Shown: positions 1 through 9,372 of the stretch, in pieces
How positions within the stretch are numbered: the first letter of the stretch is position 1
How the letters are laid out: each line of letters starts with the position of its first letter
Assembly (NCBI GenBank): GCA_025594325.1
Contig: JANHCV010000013.1
Location: 124,001-188,000, forward strand
Reading direction: 5' to 3'
Length of the DNA: 64,000 nucleotides
DNA from: Blastocladiella emersonii ATCC 22665
Taxonomy: Eukaryota > Blastocladiomycota > Blastocladiomycetes > Blastocladiales > Blastocladiaceae
Notes under the pieces: model-generated
Database searches by the model: none
What the model was told of the DNA's origin: nothing
Seen by the model: the letters and a program-made list of their open reading frames with translations, nothing else
Program-made: the position numbers and the translations under genes

Positions 1-49
1 TCATGGTACTCAAACATAATCATAGTCAAGTCTTCGAATATCCTCACGT

Positions 50-57
50 CCACGTGG
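50..57. other. CCACGTGG palindrome in the truncated monomer M10
   Basis: A perfect 8-bp palindrome with a CACGTG core, the form bound by bHLH and bZIP proteins in many eukaryotes. At the same monomer position M2 has CCATGTGG and the others differ, so this is specific to M10. It lies just before the GC-rich segment. With no gene nearby, regulatory use cannot be claimed. Confidence 0.4.
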
Positions 58-182
58 GCAAGGACCCAAAGCGCCAGGTATCCAAATCTACCCCGTTGTG
101 CACACTCTCCATTATCCAAGTCTGTCATCCTACAATTTTGGAACCCGTCGGCAAAGCTCACGGTCCAATCAACGAACAACAG

Positions 183-273
183 CCAACCTGCCAACCTGGC
201 TACCTACCTGCCTACCTGCCTAGCTGGCTATCTGCCTACCTGCAAACCTGCCAACCTGCCCTACCTGCTAACC
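183..273. repeat. Degenerate CCTR/CTAC-CTGC tetranucleotide tract
   Basis: About 90 bases made mainly of CTGC, CTAC and AACCTGCC words, with strong pyrimidine bias on the plus strand. Unchanged in all copies as far as I read. Bases 199-216 are complementary, with one mismatch, to the GGTA tract at 1371-1388. Confidence 0.85.
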
Positions 274-361
274 AAACACACACACCGCCTCGCAAGTCCT
301 TGTGGGCCCGCGCTCTCTGGTTGCCGTCCCAGCCAACAAAGGAATGAATGATGAGCCCTGG

Positions 362-409
362 CAGCCTGGCAGCCTGCCACACTGACAGCCTGGCAGCCTG
401 CCACACTGA
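362..409. repeat. Two direct copies of a 24-bp repeat
   Basis: Copies at 362-385 and 386-409 are identical, and a shorter third piece (CAGCCTGACAG) follows. Copies 1-20 of the array have two; copy 21 has one (62842-62865). This is the only length-variable spot in the window and is typical of replication slippage or unequal exchange. Confidence 0.95.
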
Positions 410-623
410 CAGCCTGACAGCGCCCACCCAGTAGTTATTAGCTACCTCGTATGTCGTCTGAGAGGGGTTCAGCAGTCAATATACGACTGGTCTCCTCCTG
501 GCTGGCAGCTCTGCTGTCCACTCCAAGTCCTGCATGATGATGGGCCAAGGAGGGTTACGAGCAGCTCCTCTGTCTATCCGCGTGAAACCACTCACCCGCT
601 GACGGATGTACACCACGCACCGT

Positions 624-665
624 GCAGCGCGCACAGCGCACAGCGCCCAACGCACCACGCGCTGC
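624..665. repeat. GC-rich inverted repeat (GCAGCGCG / CGCGCTGC)
   Basis: GCAGCGCG at 624-631 and CGCGCTGC at 658-665 are exact reverse complements separated by 26 bases that are themselves rich in GCGC and CACAGCG words. A hairpin is possible. No terminator or RNA gene can be claimed from it. Confidence 0.5.
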
Positions 666-741
666 GCACACGGCGCAAACGGCCACCCTGGTGACACGCA
701 CACTCGCATGAACGGCAGGCATGCAAGGCGTCCTGAACTCA

Positions 742-756
742 ACGATGATATATCGT
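742..756. repeat. Short AT-centred dyad within GC-rich DNA
   Basis: ACGAT (742-746) and ATCGT (752-756) flank GATAT. It is a small AT-rich island in an otherwise GC-rich stretch. Could be chance. Confidence 0.4.
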
Positions 757-807
757 CTAGGTCTGCTCGCTCCAACGGGTGCGCCTGCCTGCCCTCCCTG
801 TGCCATG

Positions 808-819
808 GATTGATTGATT
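808..819. repeat. GATT microsatellite (3 units)
   Basis: Three GATT units in a row after GCCATG. Constant across copies. Confidence 0.7.
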
Positions 820-986
820 CATGTCCAGTGCTGCCCCCATGCTTGCTTTCATGGCCGCGGGGTCCGTCAGGACGCCTTGCAATGGGTGCGCCAACCCCTG
901 TTGCCAGCCATGTGGCAAGAAACACCGCAGCACCTGCGTCGCCCTGGCCACCGTACCTTGCAAACAGCGTAGCAGCCGTACTGCTT

Positions 987-1020
987 CAGAGGGCTGCAGA
1001 GGGCTGGCTGCGGAGGGCTG
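987..1020. repeat. Imperfect CAGAGGGCTG triplication
   Basis: CAGAGGGCTG at 987-996 and 997-1006 and CGGAGGGCTG at 1011-1020, the last after a GCTG insertion. One of several short tandem repeats packed into the GC-rich segment. Confidence 0.75.
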
Positions 1021-1034
1021 AGGCGGCAGGGCTC

Positions 1035-1046
1035 CTCCTGCAGGAG
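1035..1046. repeat. Perfect 12-bp palindrome CTCCTGCAGGAG
   Basis: Self-complementary over 12 bases. The same arms, CTCCTG and CAGGAG, recur with one extra central G at 1117-1129. Confidence 0.8.
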
Positions 1047-1116
1047 ACAGTGCTGGGGCCAAGGAGTTAGTGCTAGGGACTACTAACTGAATGGTGAATG
1101 ACCCACACACCACATG

Positions 1117-1129
1117 CTCCTGGCAGGAG
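1117..1129. repeat. Interrupted palindrome CTCCTG-G-CAGGAG
   Basis: Six-base arms identical to those at 1035-1046, separated by a single G. The two palindromes are 82 bp apart (start to start). The variable site 1052 lies between them, six bases after the first palindrome. Confidence 0.75.
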
Positions 1130-1183
1130 TGCGTGTGGGCGCGTGGGCCTGTGTCCGTGCGTGCCTGGATTAGTCCTCCATCA

Positions 1184-1236
1184 CAAGTGACCAAGGTGAC
1201 CAAGGTGACCAAGGTGACCAAGGTGACCAAGGTGAC
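1184..1236. repeat. 9-bp minisatellite CAAGGTGAC (5 exact units plus one degenerate)
   Basis: Exact units at 1192-1200, 1201-1209, 1210-1218, 1219-1227 and 1228-1236, preceded by CAAGTGAC at 1184-1191. Because 9 is a multiple of 3, the open frames across it read Val-Thr-Lys repeats on plus and Thr-Leu-Val repeats on minus. The number of units is the same in all 21 copies. Confidence 0.95.
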
Positions 1237-1305
1237 ATGCAAGCACCAAGTTAGAGCGGCGGGGCAGCCATGGAAAGAAGGGCACAGGTACAAACTACCG
1301 TACCC

Positions 1306-1317
1306 TGGCCGCGGCCA
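1306..1317. repeat. Perfect 12-bp palindrome TGGCCGCGGCCA
   Basis: Fully GC-rich self-complementary sequence three bases before the variable site 1320. Constant in all copies read. Confidence 0.8.
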
Positions 1318-1370
1318 CTTGTCGCAGAACAGCCCTGCATGGCTCAGGACGCGGCGGGCGTTGGAGACAG

Positions 1371-1386
1371 GGTAGGTAGGTAGGTA
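1371..1386. repeat. GGTA microsatellite (4 units)
   Basis: Four GGTA units directly followed by a CAG-type run. Together with GC at 1387-1388 it is complementary to 199-216 with one mismatch. Confidence 0.9.
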
Positions 1387-1401
1387 GCAGCAGCAGCAGC
1401 A
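1387..1401. repeat. GCA/CAG trinucleotide run (5 units)
   Basis: Five GCA units follow the GGTA run without a gap. On the minus strand they read TGC, giving Cys, Ala or Leu runs in the open frames. Unit number is constant across the array. Confidence 0.9.
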
Positions 1402-1465
1402 AGGAGCAGGACCTGGCTGGCAAACAACACAAGTGAAGGCGTGCGTGATGGAGTGAGAGAGTGTT

Positions 1466-1486
1466 GAATGAATGGATGGGTGGATG
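1466..1486. repeat. Degenerate GAAT/GGAT microsatellite
   Basis: About five imperfect tetranucleotide units (GAATGAATGGATGGGTGGAT pattern). Unchanged between copies. Confidence 0.6.
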
Positions 1487-1805
1487 CGATGCAGACCAGC
1501 ATACGTGTCGTGCGTCGTCCGGATTGGTCGGCGACCACCCGCCAATCCTGCGGCATGGCTGTGGGGGCGGCAGTGGTGGTAGTGGAGCTAGAGTGGTGTC
1601 GTGGGGCTGGTGGGGTCCCCTCTCCTTCCTGTCTCGCCTAGGTGGGTGGGCGGACGTAGCGCGCATGCGGGCGGGCAAGGTAGGAACGTTGTTCAAGCAA
1701 TGGATCATGTACTTTATGGCATGTGATCTGCAAGACAGGGAGGGGGAGCGACTGTGTCTAATTTTGACCGAGGGACCTTGCTGCAGCCAACGTCTGGCCC
1801 AATCC

Positions 1806-3191
1806 GACCCTCCACAAATCGCAACATGCACGAAACAAATTAGCTGACGTTTGGGATGTACCAAACCAGCCACGTAGATAACTTTCATGGTACTCAAACA
1901 AGACCATACTCAAATCTTTGACTTCCTGCATGTCCAGCTAGCCAGGCTTCTGTAAATCACATTGATGACGCAACAAAATATCTGGCCATAAGAATATTGT
2001 AAACCAGCCACTCTGGCAATTGTCATGGCACTCAAACAAAACCATATTCAAATCTTCGACTTCCCGCATGCCCATGTGGGCAAGGACCTATAAATCACAG
2101 TATCGAACCAACAAAATATCTGACCATAGAAACATAGTATACCAGCCACGAGGACAATTGTCATGGTACTCAAACAAAACCATATTCAAATCTTTGACTA
2201 TTCACATGTCTAGCTGGTTGGCGACCCATAAATCGTAACATTGGAGCAACAAAATATCTGACCACGGAAATACAGTAAACAAGCCCCGGAGATAATTGTC
2301 ATGGTTCTCAAACAAAACCATATTCAGATCTTTGAATACCCCATGTCCAGGTGGTTGGGGGCCCAGAAATCGTAACATCGAACCAACAAAATATTTGACC
2401 ATAGAAATATACTAAACCAGCCACGTACGTAATTGTCGCGTTACTTAAACAAAACCATACTCAAAACTTTGACTTCCCGCATGTTCACCTAGCCAGGTAC
2501 CCATAAATCACAGTATCGAGCCAACAAAAGATCTGACAATGGAAATATAGTAAACCGGCCGCGGAGAGAATTCTCATGGTACTCAAATGAAACCATACTC
2601 AAATCTATGACTTCCCACATGTCCAGCTGGTTGAGGACCCATAAATCGTAACGTCAAAGCAACAATGTATCTGACCATGGGAATATAGTAAACGAGCCCC
2701 GGAGATAATTGTCATGGTACGCAAACAAAACCATACTCAAGTCTATGCCTTCCCACATGTCCAGCTGGTTGGGGATCCATAAATCCCAGTATCGAACCAA
2801 CAAGATATCTGACCATTGGACTATATGTAACCGATCCCGTAGGTAATTGTCATGATACCCAAACAAAACCATATTCAAATCTTTCACATCCCGCATGTCC
2901 AGCTAGCCAGGGACCCATAAATCACAGTATCCAACCAACAAAGTATCTGACCAAAGAAAGATCATAAACCAGCCACGCAGATAATTGTCATGGTATTCAA
3001 ACAAAACCATACTCAAATCTTCGAATACCCGATGTCCAGGTGGGCAAGGGCCTATACATCACAGTGTTGAACCAACAAAGTATCTGACGATCGGGATGTA
3101 TCAAACCGGCCATGCTGATAATTGTCATGGTACTCAAACATAATCATAGTCAAGTCTTCGAATATCCTCACGTCCACGTGGGCAAGGACCC
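1806..3191. repeat. Block of diverged 137-138-bp satellite monomers (reference copy)
   Basis: Ten monomer registers can be laid out by the recurring TCATGG-like start. M1 is 1885-2022, M2 2023-2160, M3 2161-2298, M4 2299-2435, M5 2436-2573 (starts TCGCGT), M6 2574-2711, M7 2712-2849, M8 2850-2987 and M9 2988-3124. M10 is split: its 5' part is 3125-3191 (equivalent to 1-67) and its 3' part is 1806-1884. M4 and M9 are 137 bp and the other complete ones 138 bp. By hand count M3 and M4 agree at about 114 of 138 positions. Shared landmarks in order are CAAACAAAACCATA, AAATCTTTGACTTCCCGCATG-like, CCATAAATC, CAACAAAATATCTGACCA and AATATAGTAAACC. The block is clearly less GC-rich than the rest of the unit. 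No gene is seen in it. Short open frames here simply repeat the monomer, translating to variants of FKDLNMVLF and YHDNYLRG on the minus strand. Confidence 0.95.
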
Positions 3192-6100
3192 AAAGCGCCA
3201 GGTATCCAAATCTACCCCGTTGTGCACACTCTCCATTATCCAAGTCTGTCATCCTACAATTTTGGAACCCGTCGGCAAAGCTCACGGTCCAATCAACGAA
3301 CAACAGCCAACCTGCCAACCTGGCTACCTACCTGCCTACCTGCCTAGCTGGCTATCTGCCTACCTGCAAACCTGCCAACCTGCCCTACCTGCTAACCAAA
3401 CACACACACCGCCTCGCAAGTCCTTGTGGGCCCGCGCTCTCTGGTTGCCGTCCCAGCCAACAAAGGAATGAATGATGAGCCCTGGCAGCCTGGCAGCCTG
3501 CCACACTGACAGCCTGGCAGCCTGCCACACTGACAGCCTGACAGCGCCCACCCAGTAGTTATTAGCTACCTCGTATGTCGTCTGAGAGGGGTTCAGCAGT
3601 CAATATACGACTGGTCTCCTCCTGGCTGGCAGCTCTGCTGTCCACTCCAAGTCCTGCATGATGATGGGCCAAGGAGGGTTACGAGCAGCTCCTCTGTCTA
3701 TCCGCGTGAAACCACTCACCCGCTGACGGATGTACACCACGCACCGTGCAGCGCGCACAGCGCACAGCGCCCAACGCACCACGCGCTGCGCACACGGCGC
3801 AAACGGCCACCCTGGTGACACGCACACTCGCATGAACGGCAGGCATGCAAGGCGTCCTGAACTCAACGATGATATATCGTCTAGGTCTGCTCGCTCCAAC
3901 GGGTGCGCCTGCCTGCCCTCCCTGTGCCATGGATTGATTGATTCATGTCCAGTGCTGCCCCCATGCTTGCTTTCATGGCCGCGGGGTCCGTCAGGACGCC
4001 TTGCAATGGGTGCGCCAACCCCTGTTGCCAGCCATGTGGCAAGAAACACCGCAGCACCTGCGTCGCCCTGGCCACCGTACCTTGCAAACAGCGTAGCAGC
4101 CGTACTGCTTCAGAGGGCTGCAGAGGGCTGGCTGCGGAGGGCTGAGGCGGCAGGGCTCCTCCTGCAGGAGACAGTGCTGGGGCCAAGGAGTTAGTGCTAG
4201 GGACTACTAACTGAATGGTGAATGACCCACACACCACATGCTCCTGGCAGGAGTGCGTGTGGGCGCGTGGGCCTGTGTCCGTGCGTGCCTGGATTAGTCC
4301 TCCATCACAAGTGACCAAGGTGACCAAGGTGACCAAGGTGACCAAGGTGACCAAGGTGACATGCAAGCACCAAGTTAGAGCGGCGGGGCAGCCATGGAAA
4401 GAAGGGCACAGGTACAAACTACCGTACCCTGGCCGCGGCCACTTGTCGCAGAACAGCCCTGCATGGCTCAGGACGCGGCGGGCGTTGGAGACAGGGTAGG
4501 TAGGTAGGTAGCAGCAGCAGCAGCAAGGAGCAGGACCTGGCTGGCAAACAACACAAGTGAAGGCGTGCGTGATGGAGTGAGAGAGTGTTGAATGAATGGA
4601 TGGGTGGATGCGATGCAGACCAGCATACGTGTCGTGCGTCGTCCGGATTGGTCGGCGACCACCCGCCAATCCTGCGGCATGGCTGTGGGGGCGGCAGTGG
4701 TGGTAGTGGAGCTAGAGTGGTGTCGTGGGGCTGGTGGGGTCCCCTCTCCTTCCTGTCTCGCCTAGGTGGGTGGGCGGACGTAGCGCGCATGCGGGCGGGC
4801 AAGGTAGGAACGTTGTTCAAGCAATGGATCATGTACTTTATGGCATGTGATCTGCAAGACAGGGAGGGGGAGCGACTGTGTCTAATTTTGACCGAGGGAC
4901 CTTGCTGCAGCCAACGTCTGGCCCAATCCGACCCTCCACAAATCGCAACATGCACGAAACAAATTAGCTGACGTTTGGGATGTACCAAACCAGCCACGTA
5001 GATAACTTTCATGGTACTCAAACAAGACCATACTCAAATCTTTGACTTCCTGCATGTCCAGCTAGCCAGGCTTCTGTAAATCACATTGATGACGCAACAA
5101 AATATCTGGCCATAAGAATATTGTAAACCAGCCACTCTGGCAATTGTCATGGCACTCAAACAAAACCATATTCAAATCTTCGACTTCCCGCATGCCCATG
5201 TGGGCAAGGACCTATAAATCACAGTATCGAACCAACAAAATATCTGACCATAGAAACATAGTATACCAGCCACGAGGACAATTGTCATGGTACTCAAACA
5301 AAACCATATTCAAATCTTTGACTATTCACATGTCTAGCTGGTTGGCGACCCATAAATCGTAACATTGGAGCAACAAAATATCTGACCACGGAAATACAGT
5401 AAACAAGCCCCGGAGATAATTGTCATGGTTCTCAAACAAAACCATATTCAGATCTTTGAATACCCCATGTCCAGGTGGTTGGGGGCCCAGAAATCGTAAC
5501 ATCGAACCAACAAAATATTTGACCATAGAAATATACTAAACCAGCCACGTACGTAATTGTCGCGTTACTTAAACAAAACCATACTCAAAACTTTGACTTC
5601 CCGCATGTTCACCTAGCCAGGTACCCATAAATCACAGTATCGAGCCAACAAAAGATCTGACAATGGAAATATAGTAAACCGGCCGCGGAGAGAATTCTCA
5701 TGGTACTCAAATGAAACCATACTCAAATCTATGACTTCCCACATGTCCAGCTGGTTGAGGACCCATAAATCGTAACGTCAAAGCAACAATGTATCTGACC
5801 ATGGGAATATAGTAAACGAGCCCCGGAGATAATTGTCATGGTACGCAAACAAAACCATACTCAAGTCTATGCCTTCCCACATGTCCAGCTGGTTGGGGAT
5901 CCATAAATCCCAGTATCGAACCAACAAGATATCTGACCATTGGACTATATGTAACCGATCCCGTAGGTAATTGTCATGATACCCAAACAAAACCATATTC
6001 AAATCTTTCACATCCCGCATGTCCAGCTAGCCAGGGACCCATAAATCACAGTATCCAACCAACAAAGTATCTGACCAAAGAAAGATCATAAACCAGCCAC

Positions 6101-6248
6101 GCAGATAATTGTCATGGTATTCAAACAAAACCATACTCAAATCTTCGAATACCCGATGTCCAGGTGGGCAAGGGCCTATACATCACAGTGTTGAACCAAC
6201 AAAGTATCTGACGATCGGGATGTATCAAACCGGCCATGCTGATAATTG
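3125..6248. repeat. Repeat unit copy 2
   Basis: Haplotype AGGGGTTAT, the same as copy 1. Copies 1-3 are the only ones carrying G at 927 (window 4051 here). Confidence 0.97.
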
Positions 6249-9200
6249 TCATGGTACTCAAACATAATCATAGTCAAGTCTTCGAATATCCTCACGTCCA
6301 CGTGGGCAAGGACCCAAAGCGCCAGGTATCCAAATCTACCCCGTTGTGCACACTCTCCATTATCCAAGTCTGTCATCCTACAATTTTGGAACCCGTCGGC
6401 AAAGCTCACGGTCCAATCAACGAACAACAGCCAACCTGCCAACCTGGCTACCTACCTGCCTACCTGCCTAGCTGGCTATCTGCCTACCTGCAAACCTGCC
6501 AACCTGCCCTACCTGCTAACCAAACACACACACCGCCTCGCAAGTCCTTGTGGGCCCGCGCTCTCTGGTTGCCGTCCCAGCCAACAAAGGAATGAATGAT
6601 GAGCCCTGGCAGCCTGGCAGCCTGCCACACTGACAGCCTGGCAGCCTGCCACACTGACAGCCTGACAGCGCCCACCCAGTAGTTATTAGCTACCTCGTAT
6701 GTCGTCTGAGAGGGGTTCAGCAGTCAATATACGACTGGTCTCCTCCTGGCTGGCAGCTCTGCTGTCCACTCCAAGTCCTGCATGATGATGGGCCAAGGAG
6801 GGTTACGAGCAGCTCCTCTGTCTATCCGCGTGAAACCACTCACCCGCTGACGGATGTACACCACGCACCGTGCAGCGCGCACAGCGCACAGCGCCCAACG
6901 CACCACGCGCTGCGCACACGGCGCAAACGGCCACCCTGGTGACACGCACACTCGCATGAACGGCAGGCATGCAAGGCGTCCTGAACTCAACGATGATATA
7001 TCGTCTAGGTCTGCTCGCTCCAACGGGTGCGCCTGCCTGCCCTCCCTGTGCCATGGATTGATTGATTCATGTCCAGTGCTGCCCCCATGCTTGCTTTCAT
7101 GGCCGCGGGGTCCGTCAGGACGCCTTGCAATGGGTGCGCCAACCCCTGTTGCCAGCCATGTGGCAAGAAACACCGCAGCACCTGCGTCGCCCTGGCCACC
7201 GTACCTTGCAAACAGCGTAGCAGCCGTACTGCTTCAGAGGGCTGCAGAGGGCTGGCTGCGGAGGGCTGAGGCGGCAGGGCTCCTCCTGCAGGAGACAGTG
7301 CTGGGGCCAAGGAGTTAGTGCTAGGGACTACTAACTGAATGGTGAATGACCCACACACCACATGCTCCTGGCAGGAGTGCGTGTGGGCGCGTGGGCCTGT
7401 GTCCGTGCGTGCCTGGATTAGTCCTCCATCACAAGTGACCAAGGTGACCAAGGTGACCAAGGTGACCAAGGTGACCAAGGTGACATGCAAGCACCAAGTT
7501 AGAGCGGCGGGGCAGCCATGGAAAGAAGGGCACAGGTACAAACTACCGTACCCTGGCCGCGGCCACTAGTCGCAGAACAGCCCTGCATGGCTCAGGACGC
7601 GGCGGGCGTTGGAGACAGGGTAGGTAGGTAGGTAGCAGCAGCAGCAGCAAGGAGCAGGACCTGGCTGGCAAACAACACAAGTGAAGGCGTGCGTGATGGA
7701 GTGAGAGAGTGTTGAATGAATGGATGGGTGGATGCGATGCAGACCAGCATACGTGTCGTGCGTCGTCCGGATTGGTCGGCGACCACCCGCCAATCCTGCG
7801 GCATGGCTGTGGGGGCGGCAGTGGTGGTAGTGGAGCTAGAGTGGTGTCGTGGGGCTGGTGGGGTCCCCTCTCCTTCCTGTCTCGCCTAGGTGGGTGGGCG
7901 GACGTAGCGCGCATGCGGGCGGGCAAGGTAGGAACGTTGTTCAAGCAATGGATCATGTACTTTATGGCATGTGATCTGCAAGACAGGGAGGGGGAGCGAC
8001 TGTGTCTAATTTTGACCGAGGGACCTTGCTGCAGCCAACGTCTGGCCCAATCCGACCCTCCACAAATCGCAACATGCACGAAACAAATTAGCTGACGTTT
8101 GGGATGTACCAAACCAGCCACGTAGATAACTTTCATGGTACTCAAACAAGACCATACTCAAATCTTTGACTTCCTGCATGTCCAGCTAGCCAGGCTTCTG
8201 TAAATCACATTGATGACGCAACAAAATATCTGGCCATAAGAATATTGTAAACCAGCCACTCTGGCAATTGTCATGGCACTCAAACAAAACCATATTCAAA
8301 TCTTCGACTTCCCGCATGCCCATGTGGGCAAGGACCTATAAATCACAGTATCGAACCAACAAAATATCTGACCATAGAAACATAGTATACCAGCCACGAG
8401 GACAATTGTCATGGTACTCAAACAAAACCATATTCAAATCTTTGACTATTCACATGTCTAGCTGGTTGGCGACCCATAAATCGTAACATTGGAGCAACAA
8501 AATATCTGACCACGGAAATACAGTAAACAAGCCCCGGAGATAATTGTCATGGTTCTCAAACAAAACCATATTCAGATCTTTGAATACCCCATGTCCAGGT
8601 GGTTGGGGGCCCAGAAATCGTAACATCGAACCAACAAAATATTTGACCATAGAAATATACTAAACCAGCCACGTACGTAATTGTCGCGTTACTTAAACAA
8701 AACCATACTCAAAACTTTGACTTCCCGCATGTTCACCTAGCCAGGTACCCATAAATCACAGTATCGAGCCAACAAAAGATCTGACAATGGAAATATAGTA
8801 AACCGGCCGCGGAGAGAATTCTCATGGTACTCAAATGAAACCATACTCAAATCTATGACTTCCCACATGTCCAGCTGGTTGAGGACCCATAAATCGTAAC
8901 GTCAAAGCAACAATGTATCTGACCATGGGAATATAGTAAACGAGCCCCGGAGATAATTGTCATGGTACGCAAACAAAACCATACTCAAGTCTATGCCTTC
9001 CCACATGTCCAGCTGGTTGGGGATCCATAAATCCCAGTATCGAACCAACAAGATATCTGACCATTGGACTATATGTAACCGATCCCGTAGGTAATTGTCA
9101 TGATACCCAAACAAAACCATATTCAAATCTTTCACATCCCGCATGTCCAGCTAGCCAGGGACCCATAAATCACAGTATCCAACCAACAAAGTATCTGACC

Positions 9201-9372
9201 AAAGAAAGATCATAAACCAGCCACGCAGATAATTGTCATGGTATTCAAACAAAACCATACTCAAATCTTCGAATACCCGATGTCCAGGTGGGCAAGGGCC
9301 TATACATCACAGTGTTGAACCAACAAAGTATCTGACGATCGGGATGTATCAAACCGGCCATGCTGATAATTG
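6249..9372. repeat. Repeat unit copy 3
   Basis: Haplotype AGGGGTAAT. It differs from copies 1-2 only by A at unit 1320 (7568), which creates ACTAGT and a stop in the longest minus-strand open frame. Confidence 0.97.

Larger units (their letters stand above)
68..1805. repeat. GC-rich 1.74-kb segment interrupting monomer M10 (reference copy)
   Basis: This segment shares no clear sequence with the 138-bp monomer except possibly its first ~20 bases, where GTATCCAA at about 80-87 resembles M8. It sits between GACCC at 63-67 and GACCC at 1806-1810, which occupy the same place in the monomer. The flanking half-monomers (62 and 79 bases) add up to one monomer plus 3 bases. Several frames are open on both strands because the DNA is GC-rich and poor in stop codons. 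Their translations are low-complexity, with runs of Cys, Leu, Pro or Val-Thr-Lys, and resemble no family I know. I see no terminal inverted repeats and no poly(A) tail. It could be a non-autonomous mobile element, a captured genomic fragment, or an unrelated spacer. The segment and its edges are seen in the sequence; an insertion origin is inferred. Confidence 0.8.
1..3124. repeat. Repeat unit copy 1 (reference copy)
   Basis: Haplotype AGGGGTTAT. This copy is the reference for sub-features below. It matches copy 2 at every site checked. Confidence 0.97.

Noticed and set aside
606-1070. 154-codon plus-strand and 149/150-codon minus-strand open frames over the same region
   Set aside because: They overlap on opposite strands, are rich in Arg/Ala/His from GCGC and CAC words, and the shared variants (553, 927) change residues without any sign of constraint. 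No start context, splice structure or known domain supports coding.
757-1545. Longest open frame, 262 codons on the minus strand, repeated in many units
   Set aside because: The translation is low-complexity (Cys run from the GCA microsatellite, Thr-Leu-Val run from the 9-bp minisatellite) and matches no family I know. Several frames are open on both strands of the same DNA, as expected of stop-poor GC-rich sequence. In copies 3, 7, 8, 9, 10 and 13 the variant at unit 1320 puts a stop into it, so the frame is not maintained.
68-1805. Autonomous transposon or retroelement
   Set aside because: No transposase, reverse transcriptase or integrase motif is seen in any frame, and no terminal inverted repeats, LTRs or poly(A) tail were found at the GACCC edges. 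Only a non-coding insertion can be suggested.
2089-2094. TATAAA in monomer M2 and TGTAA words in M1/M8 as promoter or polyadenylation signals
   Set aside because: They are single-monomer variants of the common CCATAAATC and AGTAAACC words, with no associated gene.
1-3124. rDNA intergenic spacer or an RNA-gene array (5S, snRNA, tRNA)
   Set aside because: Twenty complete units are visible and none contains an rRNA, 5S, tRNA (A/B box) or snRNA sequence that I can recognise.
1806-3191. CRISPR-like regular repeats
   Set aside because: The repeats are contiguous 137-138-bp monomers that diverge along their whole length. There are no unique spacers of constant size and no cas genes.
1885-3318. Short minus-strand open frames with recurring DLNMVLF and YHDNYLRG-like peptides
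   Set aside because: The peptide repeats are just the 138-bp monomer (138 = 3 x 46) read in frame. They break at monomers with 137 bp or stop codons.
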